A DNA stretch of 6,924 nt, taken from the NCBI GenBank assembly GCA_900316925.1, contig ONEU01000174.1:1-6924 (forward strand), read 5' to 3'. The notes beneath the pieces were generated by a model, which did no database searches, had not been told where the DNA came from, and saw only the letters and a program-made list of their open reading frames with translations. Positions 6,032-6,924 of this stretch are shown piece by piece. Numbering within the stretch: the stretch's first letter is position 1; the number at the start of each line of letters is the position of its first letter. This DNA is from an uncultured Eubacteriales bacterium (GTDB lineage Bacteria > Bacillota > Clostridia > Oscillospirales > Acutalibacteraceae). A program made the position numbers and the translations under genes.

Positions 6032-6924
6032 ATGAAAAGAGTAGGTATCCTTACCAGCGGCGGTGACTGTCAGGGTCTGAACTCCGCCATCAGAGGCATT
6101 GCCAAGGGTCTGTATGAGTACTACGGCAATCAGGTAGAGATATACGGTATCATCGACGGTTACAGAGGTCTGATCTACGGCGAATATAAGCTGATGTCGC
6201 CGGAGGATTTCTCCGGTATCCTGACCAGGGGCGGCACCCTTCTGGGAACCTCCCGTCAGCCCTTCAAGCTTATGCGCGTAATCGACGAGACCAGCGTGGA
6301 CAAGGTTGCTGAGATGAAGAAGCATTATGCTGAGATGAAACTGGACTGCCTGGCCATTCTCGGCGGCAACGGTACCCATAAGACCGCCAATATGCTGTCG
6401 GAAGAGGGTCTGAATGTGGTGACCCTGCCCAAGACCATTGACAACGATATCTGGGGAACCGATGTGACCTTCGGCTTCCAGAGCGCTGTGGATATCGCTA
6501 CCAACGTCATTGACTGCATCCACACCACCGCCACCTCTCACGGCCGTGTGTTTATTGTGGAATGCATGGGACATAAAGCCGGCTGGCTGACCCTTCATGC
6601 CGGTATTGCAGGCGGTGCGGATGTGATCCTCATTCCGGAGATCCCCTACAGCATCGAAAAGGTCATCGACTGTATCAAGAGCCGTACCAAGAGCGGCAAG
6701 ACCTTCTCAATCCTGGCGGTGGCTGAGGGCGCTATCTCCAAGGAGATTGCCGAGCTGCCCAAAAAGAAGAAGAAGGAAGCCATGGCAAACCTGATGTATC
6801 CTTCCATTTCCTATAAGATTGCCCATGAGATCGAGGAAGCCACCGGTCAGGAGACCAGAGTGACGGTGCCCGGACACTTCCAGAGAGGCGGCAGTCCGGA
6901 TGCCTACGACCGCTTCATCACTAC
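6032..6924 (+). CDS. pfkA: 6-phosphofructokinase, mixed/group III type, 3' end missing
   Basis: Glycolytic enzyme phosphorylating fructose 6-phosphate to fructose 1,6-bisphosphate in the cytoplasm. The window holds 297 codons plus 2 nt of an open frame; the C-terminus lies beyond the end. ATG 6032 has AAAGGAG at 6015-6021, 10 nt upstream. Visible motifs: TSGGDCQGLN (8-17); GTSR with R75; GGNGT (111-115); LPKTIDNDIWGTD (132-144) with catalytic base D137; R172; MGHKAGW (179-185); VAEG with E232; R276; and GHFQRGGSP (281-289) with H282 and R285, all substrate contacts by comparison with E. coli PfkA. Donor-site positions are mixed: Gly at E. coli 104 (ATP type) but Lys at 124 (PPi type). Asn replaces Asp103 and His replaces Arg171. 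A Lys-rich insert (KKKKK, 244-248) is absent from E. coli PfkA. The donor, ATP or PPi, is therefore uncertain, although Gly104 favours ATP. Confidence 0.95.
   Translation, partial: MKRVGILTSGGDCQGLNSAIRGIAKGLYEYYGNQVEIYGIIDGYRGLIYGEYKLMSPEDFSGILTRGGTLLGTSRQPFKLMRVIDETSVDKVAEMKKHYAEMKLDCLAILGGNGTHKTANMLSEEGLNVVTLPKTIDNDIWGTDVTFGFQSAVDIATNVIDCIHTTATSHGRVFIVECMGHKAGWLTLHAGIAGGADVILIPEIPYSIEKVIDCIKSRTKSGKTFSILAVAEGAISKEIAELPKKKKKEAMANLMYPSISYKIAHEIEEATGQETRVTVPGHFQRGGSPDAYDRFIT

Noticed and set aside
3644..6924. ppk1 and pfkA as a polyphosphate/PPi-driven glycolysis operon
   Set aside because: The PFK keeps the ATP-type Gly at position 104 and has its own probable promoter and ribosome binding site. 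Adjacency alone does not show a joint pathway.

Overview
The window carries four consecutive genes, all on the + strand, and reads as an ordinary chromosomal segment of a Gram-positive bacterium. The best guess is a Clostridia member of the Ruminococcaceae/Oscillospiraceae type, inferred without a database search. The support is: sigma-A promoters with consensus-like boxes and 17-bp spacers; strong AAAGGAG-type ribosome binding sites; a TTG start; moderately GC-rich coding sequence with AT-rich spacers; compact intrinsic terminators; and a 'mixed' (group III) phosphofructokinase of a kind common in Clostridia. I see no tRNA, rRNA, CRISPR array, insertion sequence or phage signature.

Layout: 1-135 is a promoter and short leader for valS. 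136-2754 is valS (valyl-tRNA synthetase, complete, 872 aa), followed by a strong terminator with a CUUG-capped hairpin. 2807-3032 is a spacer holding a small palindrome, a weak hairpin and an extended -10 promoter. 3033-3506 encodes a 157-aa protein I do not recognise: a Glu/Ala/Thr-rich acidic N-terminus with perfect 12-bp tandem repeats and a single C-terminal membrane segment (tail-anchored layout), closed by a textbook terminator. 3581-3643 is the ppk1 promoter and leader. 3644-5941 is ppk1 (polyphosphate kinase, 765 aa from a TTG start). 5942-6031 is an AT-rich spacer packed with inverted repeats, one lying exactly between the inferred -35 and -10 of the next gene. 6032-6924 is the 5' part of a 6-phosphofructokinase gene, cut by the window end.

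Transcription looks mostly monocistronic: each of the four genes has its own promoter, and the first two have clear terminators. No strong terminator separates ppk1 from the phosphofructokinase gene, so read-through is possible there. The functional link is loose. ValRS is translation housekeeping; PPK1 makes and uses polyphosphate with ATP; PFK is the committed glycolytic step. The PFK carries Gly at the ATP-type position 104 but Lys at the PPi-type position 124 (E. coli numbering), so its phosphoryl donor cannot be settled by sequence alone.

I do not see a clearly new multi-gene system. The points most worth a second look are the nested inverted repeats in the PFK promoter, the PFK donor-site residues, the ppk1 start (longer start choices fall inside its promoter), and the unrecognised tail-anchored acidic protein beside a PPK1 with a lysine-rich N-terminal tail.
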